Shown: positions 26,199-34,329 of the stretch, in pieces
How positions within the stretch are numbered: the first letter of the stretch is position 1
Layout: the number at the start of each line of letters is the position of its first letter
NCBI GenBank assembly: GCA_945861785.1
Contig: CAMAWD010000013.1
Span: 1-64,000 of the forward strand
From: Rhodoferax sp. OV413
Lineage (GTDB): Bacteria; Pseudomonadota; Gammaproteobacteria; Burkholderiales; Burkholderiaceae_C
Direction: 5' to 3'
DNA: 64,000 nucleotides
The notes under the pieces: generated by a model
Seen by the model: the letters and a program-made list of their open reading frames with translations, nothing else
Databases searched by the model: none
What the model was told of the DNA's origin: nothing
Translations under genes and position numbers: made by a program

Positions 26199-26434
26199 TC
26201 GTCGGCGAGGGCGCTGAGGTCGGCATGGTTGAGCATATCCGCCGACAACGCCATTGGGCGACCCAGCCGCACCGTGGGAAGGGCCCGGGCGGCCGCAGCG
26301 GGCGCAACGGCCGGCGCCTGCAGACCGCGCTCCACCAACGTGAGCACCAGGTCACGCAAGCTGCGCCCCTCCAGGGCCGCGCGGGCCTTGAGGTTGCGCA
26401 TCAGGTCGTCCGGCATGTCAAGGGTAGTTCGCAT
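26195..26434 (-). CDS. Ribbon-helix-helix antitoxin, VapB-like
   Basis: The 79-residue protein starts with a ribbon-helix-helix DNA-binding pattern (MRTTLDMPDDLMRNLKARAALEGRSLRDLV). A Pro/Ala-rich linker follows, then a C-terminal toxin-binding tail (VRLGRPMALSADMLNHADLSALADE). It should neutralise the PIN toxin and repress its own promoter. The 30 bases upstream of its start are very AT-rich compared with the surroundings and include GGTAATATT on the coding strand, a likely promoter. Confidence 0.82.
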   Translation of the reverse strand: MRTTLDMPDDLMRNLKARAALEGRSLRDLVLTLVERGLQAPAVAPAAAARALPTVRLGRPMALSADMLNHADLSALADE

Positions 26435-26522
26435 GAAAAAATATTACCACAAAAACATAAAAATGCATCCGGCAAAGGATCGGGCTGTGACAACCGTCTG
26501 AAGTCCGGCGCCGATGGCGGCA

Positions 26523-27422
26523 TCACTGCGGCTGCATCCGCCACATCGCCGCCTCGTGTCCGCCCGCGTAGCGGTTGTTGGTGATCGTCGGGTCACGGTT
26601 GAGCAACTGGCGCGCAAACATCGGGTGGCGCATGCTGCGCACCTCGTGCTCCAGCCTCGCCAACACGGTGCCACTGGCCGGGTCGACGATGTCCTGGAAC
26701 CGGTACTGGCTCTGGTTGCTCTCCTCGGTGACCAGCCCGAGCGCCAGCAGGCGTCCATGCACGCCCGAAAAGTCGGCCACCGCAATCTGAACATGGTGCC
26801 CGTCGTAGGGCGACAAGGGATGCTTGCTTTCGCGAAACACCAGGCTTTCGCCCAGACCGGCGGCTACCCATGCGTTGTCAACGCCATCCTCGCGGAAGGT
26901 GGAGACACGCGCGTGCAGAACCTCCTTGTAGAACCGGGCGATGCCCGGCACTGCGCCGTGTGCAACATCGATTTGCACGTAGGGCATGCCCAGTACCACG
27001 GGCCCGAACCGCGCAGCGTCGGGCGCATGCACCCGCAGGCGATTGCCCCAGGGACAGGTGACCGACACCAGGTCGCCGGCACGTTCAAAAGCAAACTGGG
27101 TTCCCTGCAGCCGGTGCGCGACAGCCGACAGACGCGCCACCAGCGCATCCAGGTCCGCCATCACCAGGCCGGTGACGCCGCGCAGCACCTGCGCCGGACC
27201 GACCGGGAGGTGGAACTGGCAGGTGCCCACATTGATCCAGGCGTTGTCGACTCCGGTCACCAGATACGGGTCACGCGTCAGGCCCAGACCCATCACGTAG
27301 AAGATGATGGCCTGCTGCTGGTCGGGCACACGCACGTTGACATGGCCGAACTCGACGATGTTGCCGATGTCTTCGGTGCTGCGGTCAAACACTGGTTTCG
27401 CCGCGCTTGCGGTCTGGTTCAT
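26523..27422 (-). CDS. VOC-superfamily (glyoxalase/dioxygenase-like) protein
   Basis: The 299-residue protein looks like two vicinal-oxygen-chelate modules. The first is at about residues 20-130 (IVEFGHVNVRVPDQQQAIIFYVMGLGL) and the second at about 150-270 (YVQIDVAHGAVPGIARFYKEVL, then HHVQIAVADFSGVHGRLLALGL). Candidate metal ligands are His in GHVNV and His in GHHVQIAV. Substrate cannot be assigned; ring-cleaving dioxygenase or glyoxalase-like chemistry are both possible. It is monocistronic by spacing and faces a 298-base intergenic stretch in which nothing clear is seen. Confidence 0.75.
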   Translation of the reverse strand: MNQTASAAKPVFDRSTEDIGNIVEFGHVNVRVPDQQQAIIFYVMGLGLTRDPYLVTGVDNAWINVGTCQFHLPVGPAQVLRGVTGLVMADLDALVARLSAVAHRLQGTQFAFERAGDLVSVTCPWGNRLRVHAPDAARFGPVVLGMPYVQIDVAHGAVPGIARFYKEVLHARVSTFREDGVDNAWVAAGLGESLVFRESKHPLSPYDGHHVQIAVADFSGVHGRLLALGLVTEESNQSQYRFQDIVDPASGTVLARLEHEVRSMRHPMFARQLLNRDPTITNNRYAGGHEAAMWRMQPQ

Positions 27423-27720
27423 GAAGGGCCTGCCTTTCGGATTGCGGCCAAACGACCGCAGGTTTCGGGATGCGGGCTCGATTCTGGCAGCTCAGGCAAT
27501 ACCAGCAGCCGGCTCCAGCAGCGCACGGGCCTGCAGTGCCGCCCCGGCTTCCAGGAACGGTGTGAATCCGCCAGCATCGAACGGCGCGCACGCGCACACA
27601 GGGCGGCTGCCCCCGACGCGTGCAAGCGCTGCATCATAGGCCGCTGGCCCGGGTCCCGCAAAGCAGTGCTAAGCTGACAGCCACAACTACCGCGCGCTGC
27701 CAAGCCGCGCGCCAAGGACC

Positions 27721-28668
27721 ATGGCCAACACCACACTCGACACCCGCGCCAAAGGCGTCTACCTGATCGCCGTCACCCCGTTCACCGACGACGGTGCGCT
27801 CGACCTCTCCAGCACCGACAGCATGGTCGACTTCTACCTGGAACGCGGTGCCACCGGACTGACCATCCTGGGCATCCTGGGCGAAGCCACCAAACTCACG
27901 GCCGAGGAGTCCCGCGTCTTCGTGCGGCAGGTGCTGGCCCGGGTGAACGGCCGTGTGCCGGTGGTCGTGGGTGCGTCCTCGCCCGGTTTTGCGCCAATGG
28001 GTGAACTGACCCGCAGCGTGATGGACATGGGTGCCTCCGGGGTGATGGTCGCGCCAGCGTCGAGCGTGCGCACCGACGACCAGATCACCGCCTACTTCGA
28101 CATGGTCAACGAGACCCTCGGCGTGGATGTCCCCTGGGCGCTGCAGGACCACCCGGTGTCCACCGGTGTGCAGATGTCGACCGGCGTGGTGCTGAAGATC
28201 CTGAAGAACTCGCCGATGTGCGTGATGCTCAAGCACGAGGACTCGCCCGGCCTGGCCAAGCTGTCCGCGATCCGCGCCGCCAGCAGCCGGGGCGAGGTCA
28301 GGCGCGTGTCGATCCTGGCCGGCAACGGCGGCGGCCTGTTCCTGCCCGAAGAACTCACACGTGGTGCGGACGGCGCGATGACCGGTTTTGCGTATCCGGA
28401 GATGATGGTCGACGTGTGTGCAGCCCACGCGGCTGGCGACGTGGAGCGTGCCCACGACATCTTCGATGCCTACCTGCCGCTGGCGCGTTACGAACAACAG
28501 ACCGGCATCGGGCTGGCCGTGCGCAAACACCTGATGGTCCAGCGCGGCGCCATCGCCTCGGCCATGGTGCGCAAGCCGGGGCCCAAGTTGTCGGCTGCGG
28601 ATGTGTCAGACATTGACCGGTTGGTGCGACGCCAGGACAAGCGGCTCGCTGAAATTACCGTCGGCTGA
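27721..28668 (+). CDS. DapA/NanA-family class I aldolase or dehydratase
   Basis: The 315-residue TIM-barrel protein belongs to the dihydrodipicolinate synthase/N-acetylneuraminate lyase family: GVYLIAVTPFTDDG, then GILGEATKLT (usually GTTGE) and the Schiff-base lysine Lys171 in CVMLKHEDSPG. The catalytic tyrosine position of true DapA (YYN) reads LQDHP here, so lysine biosynthesis is unlikely. A catabolic aldolase or keto-acid dehydratase is more likely. An AAGGA ribosome binding site precedes the ATG. No catabolic partner is adjacent. Confidence 0.82.
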   Translation: MANTTLDTRAKGVYLIAVTPFTDDGALDLSSTDSMVDFYLERGATGLTILGILGEATKLTAEESRVFVRQVLARVNGRVPVVVGASSPGFAPMGELTRSVMDMGASGVMVAPASSVRTDDQITAYFDMVNETLGVDVPWALQDHPVSTGVQMSTGVVLKILKNSPMCVMLKHEDSPGLAKLSAIRAASSRGEVRRVSILAGNGGGLFLPEELTRGADGAMTGFAYPEMMVDVCAAHAAGDVERAHDIFDAYLPLARYEQQTGIGLAVRKHLMVQRGAIASAMVRKPGPKLSAADVSDIDRLVRRQDKRLAEITVG

Positions 28669-28672
28669 AGGG

Positions 28673-28885
28673 TCAGGCCTCACACAGCACGAAGCGGCCA
28701 TCCTCCATCTCGAGCGCCGGGCGAATCCATACCGTCGGGTCAGCCGCTGTCGCATCCATCCCAAGGCGATAGGCATACGCCGGCGCACGATCGGCTTCGA
28801 TGCAGCACACGTCCGGCCCCAGCAGCACCTGGTAGCGCCGGCCAGTTTTCAGGTGCCGCAGGACGTCACCGGTCTTGAATCGCAT
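28673..28885 (-). CDS. Small conserved-looking hypothetical protein
   Basis: The 70-residue protein starts MRFKTGDVLRHLKTGRRYQVL and includes VWIRPALEMEDGRFVLCEA near the end. The beginning resembles small beta-barrel proteins of the DUF1653/KOW-like kind (GDVxRHxKTGxxYxVL), with no catalytic motif. It is convergent with the aldolase gene, 4 bases from its stop. Function unknown; the composition and codon use look coding, but it is short. Confidence 0.5.
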   Translation of the reverse strand: MRFKTGDVLRHLKTGRRYQVLLGPDVCCIEADRAPAYAYRLGMDATAADPTVWIRPALEMEDGRFVLCEA

Positions 28886-28979
28886 GGAGTGGTCTTGGGG
28901 TGTCTGGAGGGGGATTGTCGGGCCGAATACGGCTCAAACATACCAGTTCGTAGACAACGCGGCGGCGCGTTGGTTTGCA

Positions 28980-29560
28980 CTGTGGAGTGATGTGGGTCTG
29001 CACTGCATGGTGGGCATCACCTCTGCCGTCGTTGTTTGCCCCCCGGGCTTGGAGCCGCTACCACCTGAACCCTAGAGCGGCAGGGGTCGTCCGTCGGCAA
29101 TGCCGCGGCGTACCGCCAGCCGCCAGCCAGTGAGCGTCAAGACCATGGCACAAAACCTGCCCGACAGTGCATTTCACAACATCGGTTGGCGTGAAGGTAC
29201 CAACGCGCGGTTCACGGGACGCTTTGCCGCGCTGCGGGTACGCTGCGCGGGCGGCAATGTTGGCAAGGCCCGCCTGCTTGCGGCGCAATGGCTGCCCATC
29301 GAGTGGCCCGCCGACCAGGCCGAGCCCGAGAAATACCACCTGTCCACACTGCCAGAGACGACAGCACTGAACGATCTGGTAGCAGCAGCGCACATGCGCT
29401 GGCGTATCGAGCGTGACTACCAGGACTTAAAGCAGGATCCGGGATTGGGTCACTACGAAGGGCGCGGATGGCGGGGATTGAACCATCACGCATCACTCAG
29501 CATTGCGGCCTATGGTTTCCTGTTGACCCATCGAGCGGCCGGAACCGGATGCGCGGATCG
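28980..29560 (+). pseudogene. IS701-family transposase remnant with internal stop
   Basis: Read in one frame, about 28986-29560 encodes DVGLHCMVGITSAVVV...LEPLPPEP, then a TAG stop at 29073-29075. The same frame continues with SGRGRPS...PRRTASRQPVSVKTMAQ, SAFHNIGWREG, YHLSTLPETT and MRWRIERDYQDLKQ...GLGHYEGRGWRGLNHH. The last blocks are the C-terminal DDE-region hallmarks of IS701-type transposases. The N-terminal half and the extreme C-terminus are absent, so it is inactive. Its right end abuts a LysR fragment, suggesting insertion into that regulator followed by decay. Confidence 0.8.
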
Positions 29561-29694
29561 ACATTGAGATCGACGCAGGTGGGCGGCAGCAACGCCACGC
29601 CCAGACCCGCCTGGACCATGCCAACCGCCGTAGAGTGGTGGGCCGCTTCGCATGCGGGCACGGCAAGGAAGTAGGCGCTCATGGAGACCTGCAT
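29540..29694 (-). pseudogene. LysR effector-domain remnant
   Basis: The minus strand encodes ACEAAHHSTAVGMVQAGLGVALLPPTCVDLN...RIRFRPLDG. This matches the typical C-terminal LysR segment (HSTALGMVxAGLGVALLP followed by a short RPL strand). The DNA-binding domain is missing, and the fragment runs into the IS701 remnant on its 3' side. It probably once regulated the adjacent Bug/dipeptidase/oxidase operon that starts at 29759. Confidence 0.6.
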
Positions 29695-29758
29695 TAGCGG
29701 CTATAGTTCACCAGATGCCCGCGCGCGGGAGGTCTACACCATCCAAAAGGGGTAAGTC

Positions 29759-30742
29759 ATGCGTTCCAGATTTCGTTTCTTGCAAGGGTTGGTCCTTACT
29801 GCGCTGGTGTGGCAGCTCTGCATGCAGACGGCCCTGGCCCAGGCCACCGGTTATCCCAACAAGCCGATCAGGCTGCAGGTCGGATTCGCCGCCGGCGGCG
29901 CAACCGACCTGTTCGCGCGTCTCGTGGCGCAAAAGCTGTCGGAGCGACTGGGGCAACCGGTCATCGTGGAAAACCGTCCCGGGGCGGGCGGCACGATCGC
30001 CAGCGCCGCCGTAGCCAAGGCCGCCGGCGACGGCTACACCCTGGCGGTGGTATCGGCGTCGCACGCGATCAACGTCACGCTGTACAAGTCCCTTCCATAC
30101 GACACCCTGGCCGACTTCGTGCCGGTGGCCACCATTGCCACGGCGACCAACGTGCTGGTGGTGCATCCGTCGCTGCCGGTGAACAGCGTGGCCGAATACA
30201 TTGCGCTGGCCAAGGCCAAGCCCGGCACCATCAACCTTGCATCGGCCGGTTCTGGGTCGTCGAGCCACCTCGCCGGTGAATTGTTCAAGAGCATGTCCGG
30301 TATCAATGTCGTGCACGTGCCCTACAAGGGGACCGCAGATGCGATCCGCGACCTGATCTCCGGTCAGGTGAGCTCGACTGTCGATGCGGTATCTGCGCTG
30401 TTGCCGCACATCAACAGCGGCGCGCTCAAGGCGCTCGGCGTGGGCGATCCACAGCGCATGCCCAAGCTGCCCAACGTGCCCGCCATTGCCGAGGCCGTGC
30501 CGGGTTACGCGGTGTTCGCCTGGGTCGGCGTGGTGGCACCTAAGGGGACTCCGCCAGACATCGTGCAGAAGCTCAATGCCGAGATTGCGCTGTTGCTCAA
30601 ATCCCCAGACGTCGAGAAAAAAATCGACGACCTGGGAGCCCGCGCCTACATCAGTTCGACCGATGAATTCGGCAACCTGATCAAGTCGGAAATTCCCAAA
30701 TTCGCGCGCATCATCCAGTCCGCCGGCCTCAAGCTGGAGTGA
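29759..30742 (+). CDS. Bug/TctC-family periplasmic receptor
   Basis: The 327-residue protein has a signal peptide ending at ALAQA and the mature start YPNKPIRLQVGFAAGGATD, then VIVENRPGAGG and VVHVPYKGTADA, all Bug hallmarks. It binds a small anionic or zwitterionic solute in the periplasm. The neighbouring M19 dipeptidase and DadA-like oxidase suggest an amino-acid derivative. No TctA/TctB membrane genes are nearby. The regulator that should stand upstream survives only as a fragment. Confidence 0.88.
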   Translation: MRSRFRFLQGLVLTALVWQLCMQTALAQATGYPNKPIRLQVGFAAGGATDLFARLVAQKLSERLGQPVIVENRPGAGGTIASAAVAKAAGDGYTLAVVSASHAINVTLYKSLPYDTLADFVPVATIATATNVLVVHPSLPVNSVAEYIALAKAKPGTINLASAGSGSSSHLAGELFKSMSGINVVHVPYKGTADAIRDLISGQVSSTVDAVSALLPHINSGALKALGVGDPQRMPKLPNVPAIAEAVPGYAVFAWVGVVAPKGTPPDIVQKLNAEIALLLKSPDVEKKIDDLGARAYISSTDEFGNLIKSEIPKFARIIQSAGLKLE

Positions 30743-30790
30743 AGGATCGTCGCCGCGCACCGATTCCGATACACCCTTCGAAGGAAACCA

Positions 30791-32011
30791 ATGAACGCAT
30801 CCTCCCTGTCCGATTCCGCGGCGCTGGAAAAGGCCCAGCGCTTGCATGCCGAGAACATCGTCATCGATTCGCTGTCGCCGCACTTCATCGCCGAATGTGT
30901 GCTTACGCCGGCCATGGTGGATCTTGGCAAGAAGTTGCAGTCCGAAGGAAAAAAGCGTTTTGCGATCCAGGCTACGCTGGCCGACTACCTGATCAAGGAG
31001 TGCGAACGCGATCCGGCCACGCGCGAAACCTATCTGGCCTACTGGAAGCGCAGTGGCGTGACCGCCGGCAATAACACGTTGTACGGCACCGGAGCGCCCG
31101 ACAACGCGTGGGAGTCGCTGCTGGCCGACTTCGGCCGAGTCGGCCGCATGGTGAGCGCGTTCGACGGCGCGCTGGTGCAGGCCAATTGCGCGGCCGACAT
31201 CGAGGCGGCCTACAAGGCCGGCAAACACGCGGTCTTTTACAACAGCCAGAGCGCGGAGCCGATCGGCGACAAGCTCGAGCGCGTCGACACCTTGTTCGGC
31301 CTGGGCCTGCGCAGCATGCAGCTCACCTACAACCTGCGCACCCGATTCGGTGACGGTTGCCTGGAGAAAAACGACGGCGGCATGAGCCGCTTCGGTGAGG
31401 CGCTGGTACACAAGATGAACGAGCGCCGCATGATCGTGGACGCCTCGCATGCCAGCCCGCGCACGGCGATGGACGCAACCTTGTGTTCCTCGCTGCCCGT
31501 TATCGCCAGCCACACCGCGGCAAAGGGCTTGAGCGGGCATGCGCGCGGACTCCCCGACGACGTGCTCAAGGCCATGGCGGATCGCGGTGGTTATGCCGGC
31601 GTGGTGATTCTTCCGGCCTTTCTGCTGCCCCCGGGCGGCGACGACCGTGCCGAGAAAGCCGGCAAGCCCACCGGCTGGGCCACGCTGGACCTGCTGGTGG
31701 ACCATGTCCAGCACATGATCAATACCATGGGCGAGGACCATGTGGGCATCGGCACGGACTGGGGCAAGCCGTACTACACGGCGCTGACCTGGACTCCGGA
31801 GATGGTGAACGAGTCGACTTCCGGTTTCGACTGGGTCGGATGGCGGCCGCACGACAAGTTCAATCCCAATAACCAGATGATGGACGTTGAGACCTGGGAC
31901 AAGTGGCCCAACATCACGGCGGCCCTGCTGCGCAGGGGAATTCCGGAGGCGACCGTGGTGAAACTGGTGGGCGGCAACTTCCTGCGCGTTTTTCGCGAAG
32001 TCTGCGGCTGA
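30791..32011 (+). CDS. Peptidase M19 (membrane dipeptidase/renal dipeptidase family)
   Basis: The 406-residue zinc amidohydrolase-fold enzyme has the M19 landmarks: VDASHASPRTAMD, VIASHTAAKGLSGHARGLPDD and HVGIGTDWG, with a Glu in NSQSAEPIGDKL as the likely bridging ligand. The usual first HxD motif is altered to VIDSLSPHF, as in several bacterial M19 paralogues that act on modified dipeptides or other amides. No signal peptide is seen, so it is probably cytoplasmic. A GAAGGA ribosome binding site precedes the start. It sits between a Bug receptor and a DadA-like oxidase. Confidence 0.85.
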   Translation: MNASSLSDSAALEKAQRLHAENIVIDSLSPHFIAECVLTPAMVDLGKKLQSEGKKRFAIQATLADYLIKECERDPATRETYLAYWKRSGVTAGNNTLYGTGAPDNAWESLLADFGRVGRMVSAFDGALVQANCAADIEAAYKAGKHAVFYNSQSAEPIGDKLERVDTLFGLGLRSMQLTYNLRTRFGDGCLEKNDGGMSRFGEALVHKMNERRMIVDASHASPRTAMDATLCSSLPVIASHTAAKGLSGHARGLPDDVLKAMADRGGYAGVVILPAFLLPPGGDDRAEKAGKPTGWATLDLLVDHVQHMINTMGEDHVGIGTDWGKPYYTALTWTPEMVNESTSGFDWVGWRPHDKFNPNNQMMDVETWDKWPNITAALLRRGIPEATVVKLVGGNFLRVFREVCG

Positions 32012-32036
32012 GAGCACAGCGGTGTCCGTTCGCGGT

Positions 32037-33260
32037 ATGCACAGTGCACGGGGGGCGCGCGTTGCGGTGATAGGAGCGGGCATCGTTGGAGTGTGTGCCG
32101 CCTACATGCTGCGCAAGCGCGGCGCCGAGGTCACGCTGATCGACAGGGATGAACCTGGCCAAGGGTGCAGCTATGGCAACTCTGGCGCCATCAGCCCCGG
32201 CTCGGTGGCCCCGCTGGCCATGCCCGGCATCTTGGCGACCGTGCCGCGTATGCTGAGCGACCCGCACAGTCCGCTGTACCTGCCCTGGACATACCTGCCT
32301 TGGGCGGTCCCCTGGCTGTTGCGTTTCCTGGCCTCGGCGGGGTCGGACCGTGTGGCCGATTCGGTCGGTAAGCTGGCCGCGCTGCATGCCGGTGCAGTCG
32401 CGGCTCACGAAGCACTCGCGCACGAGGTCGGCGTGCCGGAACTGCTGGTTCAGCGCGGACACCTGCATGTGTATCCCGACGAGCAGGCGGCCTCAAAGGA
32501 CGCGGCGGGCTGGCGCTTGCGCCTGGAATGCGGCTACACCGTCGAGCACCTGGACCGTGCCGGGATTGTGGCGCTGGAGCCAAGCATCGGGCAGCGCTAC
32601 CGGGCGGGGCGCTTCCTGCCGGACCACGCGACAATCGTCAACCCGCTGCGTTATGTGCAAGCCATTGTTGCCGCATTCACCGCCCAAGGCGGCCAGCTTC
32701 AGCGCGCCGATGTATCCGCGCTGGAGCCGCAGACGGGGGGGCTCTGGGGCGTGCGGACCAGCCACAGCTCGCCCAGCTTCAACCACGTCGTGGTTGCCGC
32801 AGGTGCATGGTCACGCCGCCTGCTCGACCCGCTGGGCATCCGCCTGGCGCTGGAAAGCCAGCGTGGCTACCACGTGCAGTTCGAACCGGCGCCCCACACG
32901 ATCTCAAGAACAGTGGTGTTGGCGGACCGCAAGGTATTCGTGGCACCGATGGAACAGGGCTTGCGCGTGGGCGGGACGGTCGAAATAGGTGGCCTGCGCC
33001 GGCCGCCAGACATGCGACGTGCCGGCCTATTGCGCCAGATCGCCTGTGAGACTTTTCCTGAGATGGGCCGCGTCGACTCATCGCCATGGATGGGCCACCG
33101 CCCCTGCATGCCCGACTCGGTGCCGGTCATCGGCCCGGCCGCTGGGCGGCCCGGCCTGTGGCTGGCCGTCGGCCACGGCCATCTTGGTCTGACGGACTCG
33201 GTCAATACCGGGCGTCGGATCGCTGACCAGTTGATGGGGCTGGAGACGTCGGCAGTTTGA
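32037..33260 (+). CDS. FAD-dependent oxidoreductase, D-amino-acid dehydrogenase-like
   Basis: The 407-residue protein begins VAVIGAGIVGVCAAYMLRKRGAEVTLIDRDEPG (FAD motif). It has CSYGNSGAISPGSVAP in the N-terminal third and SPWMGHRPCMPDSVPVIG...GHGHLGLTDS at the C-terminus, the DadA-type pattern. It is the last gene of the Bug-M19-oxidase group: the peptidase could release an amino acid that this enzyme deaminates. The ATG at 32037 is preferred; an in-frame GTG at 32022 would add five residues. It is a paralogue of the oxidase at 23.5 kb. Confidence 0.83.
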   Translation: MHSARGARVAVIGAGIVGVCAAYMLRKRGAEVTLIDRDEPGQGCSYGNSGAISPGSVAPLAMPGILATVPRMLSDPHSPLYLPWTYLPWAVPWLLRFLASAGSDRVADSVGKLAALHAGAVAAHEALAHEVGVPELLVQRGHLHVYPDEQAASKDAAGWRLRLECGYTVEHLDRAGIVALEPSIGQRYRAGRFLPDHATIVNPLRYVQAIVAAFTAQGGQLQRADVSALEPQTGGLWGVRTSHSSPSFNHVVVAAGAWSRRLLDPLGIRLALESQRGYHVQFEPAPHTISRTVVLADRKVFVAPMEQGLRVGGTVEIGGLRRPPDMRRAGLLRQIACETFPEMGRVDSSPWMGHRPCMPDSVPVIGPAAGRPGLWLAVGHGHLGLTDSVNTGRRIADQLMGLETSAV

Positions 33261-33700
33261 CCGCAAATGGCCCAAAGCGGCAGTGGACCGAAACCAGCCC
33301 GATGGCATCGTTGCGCTGAAAAGCAGACTTGATCAGGAGCGCTCGCGCCGCTGCTTTTGCCCGGTGACTATTGAGCCGAAATGACGCCTACGCCCCCACC
33401 TACCGCGGGGGAAATCCAACCACCCGAGCCTGGACAGTGCCTGACCGAGAACTGCCGTTCCCCAATGGCGGCATGGTGTTTTGTTGGAGCGAAGATTTTT
33501 GGAGACTTGCGCTTTGATGCGGTTTTCACTTTGATTTGTGGGCCAAGGCCGGTGTTTCAGCGAAATCTTCGCCCGTCAATCGAGGCCCACTTTGGGTAAA
33601 AAATAGTCTTCGAAATTCCATCACCCGGTGCACCATTTCGCCTCTCAAACGTTAATAGAGGATGGCCGAATTTAGCCTTTTTTCGAGCCAAGAAAGCCCT
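33261..33700. other. Intergenic stretch, no gene recognised
   Basis: These 440 bases carry no convincing gene. A 10-base inverted pair, GCGAAGATTT near 33489 and AAATCTTCGC near 33560, is present. The last part is less GC-rich and leads into the ISNCY remnant, so the inverted pair may be a degraded end of that element. Confidence 0.4.
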
Positions 33701-33702
33701 CC

Positions 33703-34140
33703 ATGCGCGTAGTCCAGAACGAACACATGCCCATCGGTGAAGTCGACGTCTCCAAGATGCGCTTCGACTACAAATCGCGCGATGACATCCCCAACGCTTG
33801 TGAAGGGCCTTCAGATCGTGTACGGGAGCCTGGTGCTGCGCAGCGCAATCTTCGAGTTGCTCGAGGCCCAGGTGGCGCCCAGGGTGAGCAAGTCCGTTGG
33901 GTGCCCCGGCATGCCCTTGTGGACGATCCTGGTGTGCGGCGTGATCCGGCTCGATTTGAATTGCGACTACGACCGGCTGCATGAACTGGTCAACCAACAC
34001 AACAGCATTCGCGAAATTCTGGGCCACGGCGTTTTCAGTGATGTGCGCTACCACTTTCAAACCCTCAAAGACAATTGAAGGCTTCATGAAGCATGCGGGT
34101 CGGCAAATCGACCAGATTGAGCGATCAGGCGCACTAGCCC
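33703..34140 (+). pseudogene. ISNCY-family transposase remnant, frameshifted and internally deleted
   Basis: The start MRVVQ...GEVDVSKMRFDYKSRDDIP matches the ISNCY-type transposase N-terminus. The frame then shifts near 33795-33805 to give LVKGLQIVYGSLVLR...CPGMPLWTILVCGVIR...CDYDRLHELVNQHNSIREILGHG, ending at KDN-stop (34076-34078). Immediately after, another frame encodes GFMKHAGRQIDQIER, which belongs near the C-terminus of full-length ISNCY transposases. Most of the catalytic domain is therefore deleted. It is inactive. Confidence 0.72.
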
Positions 34141-34242
34141 GAAAAACGCAATATGGCGCATGGCGACCGCGAAAATGCAAGCCACGAGCCCTTGCGAGCA
34201 AGCCAATTCCAGAGAACCACCGCGAGCCCGGAATTTCGGTCA

Positions 34243-34283
34243 GGCACCAGGTAAGGCGGTTGAAAGCGGCGTTACCTGGTGCC
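34243..34283. repeat. Perfect 12-base inverted repeat (possible terminator)
   Basis: GGCACCAGGTAA (34243-34254) and TTACCTGGTGCC (34272-34283) form a perfect 12-base stem with a 17-base loop. It is 46 bases beyond the stop of the minus-strand CMD-domain gene, so it may end that operon's transcript. It lacks a T-run and could instead be a relic of the neighbouring insertion element. Confidence 0.45.
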
Positions 34284-34329
34284 ACCATTCACTTGCTTCT
34301 GTGACTGTCGGCGTCCGGCAACGGATGGC

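Noticed and set aside
34243-34283. Rho-independent terminator of the CMD-domain operon
   Set aside because: The stem is perfect but no T-run follows on the minus strand; kept only as an inverted repeat.
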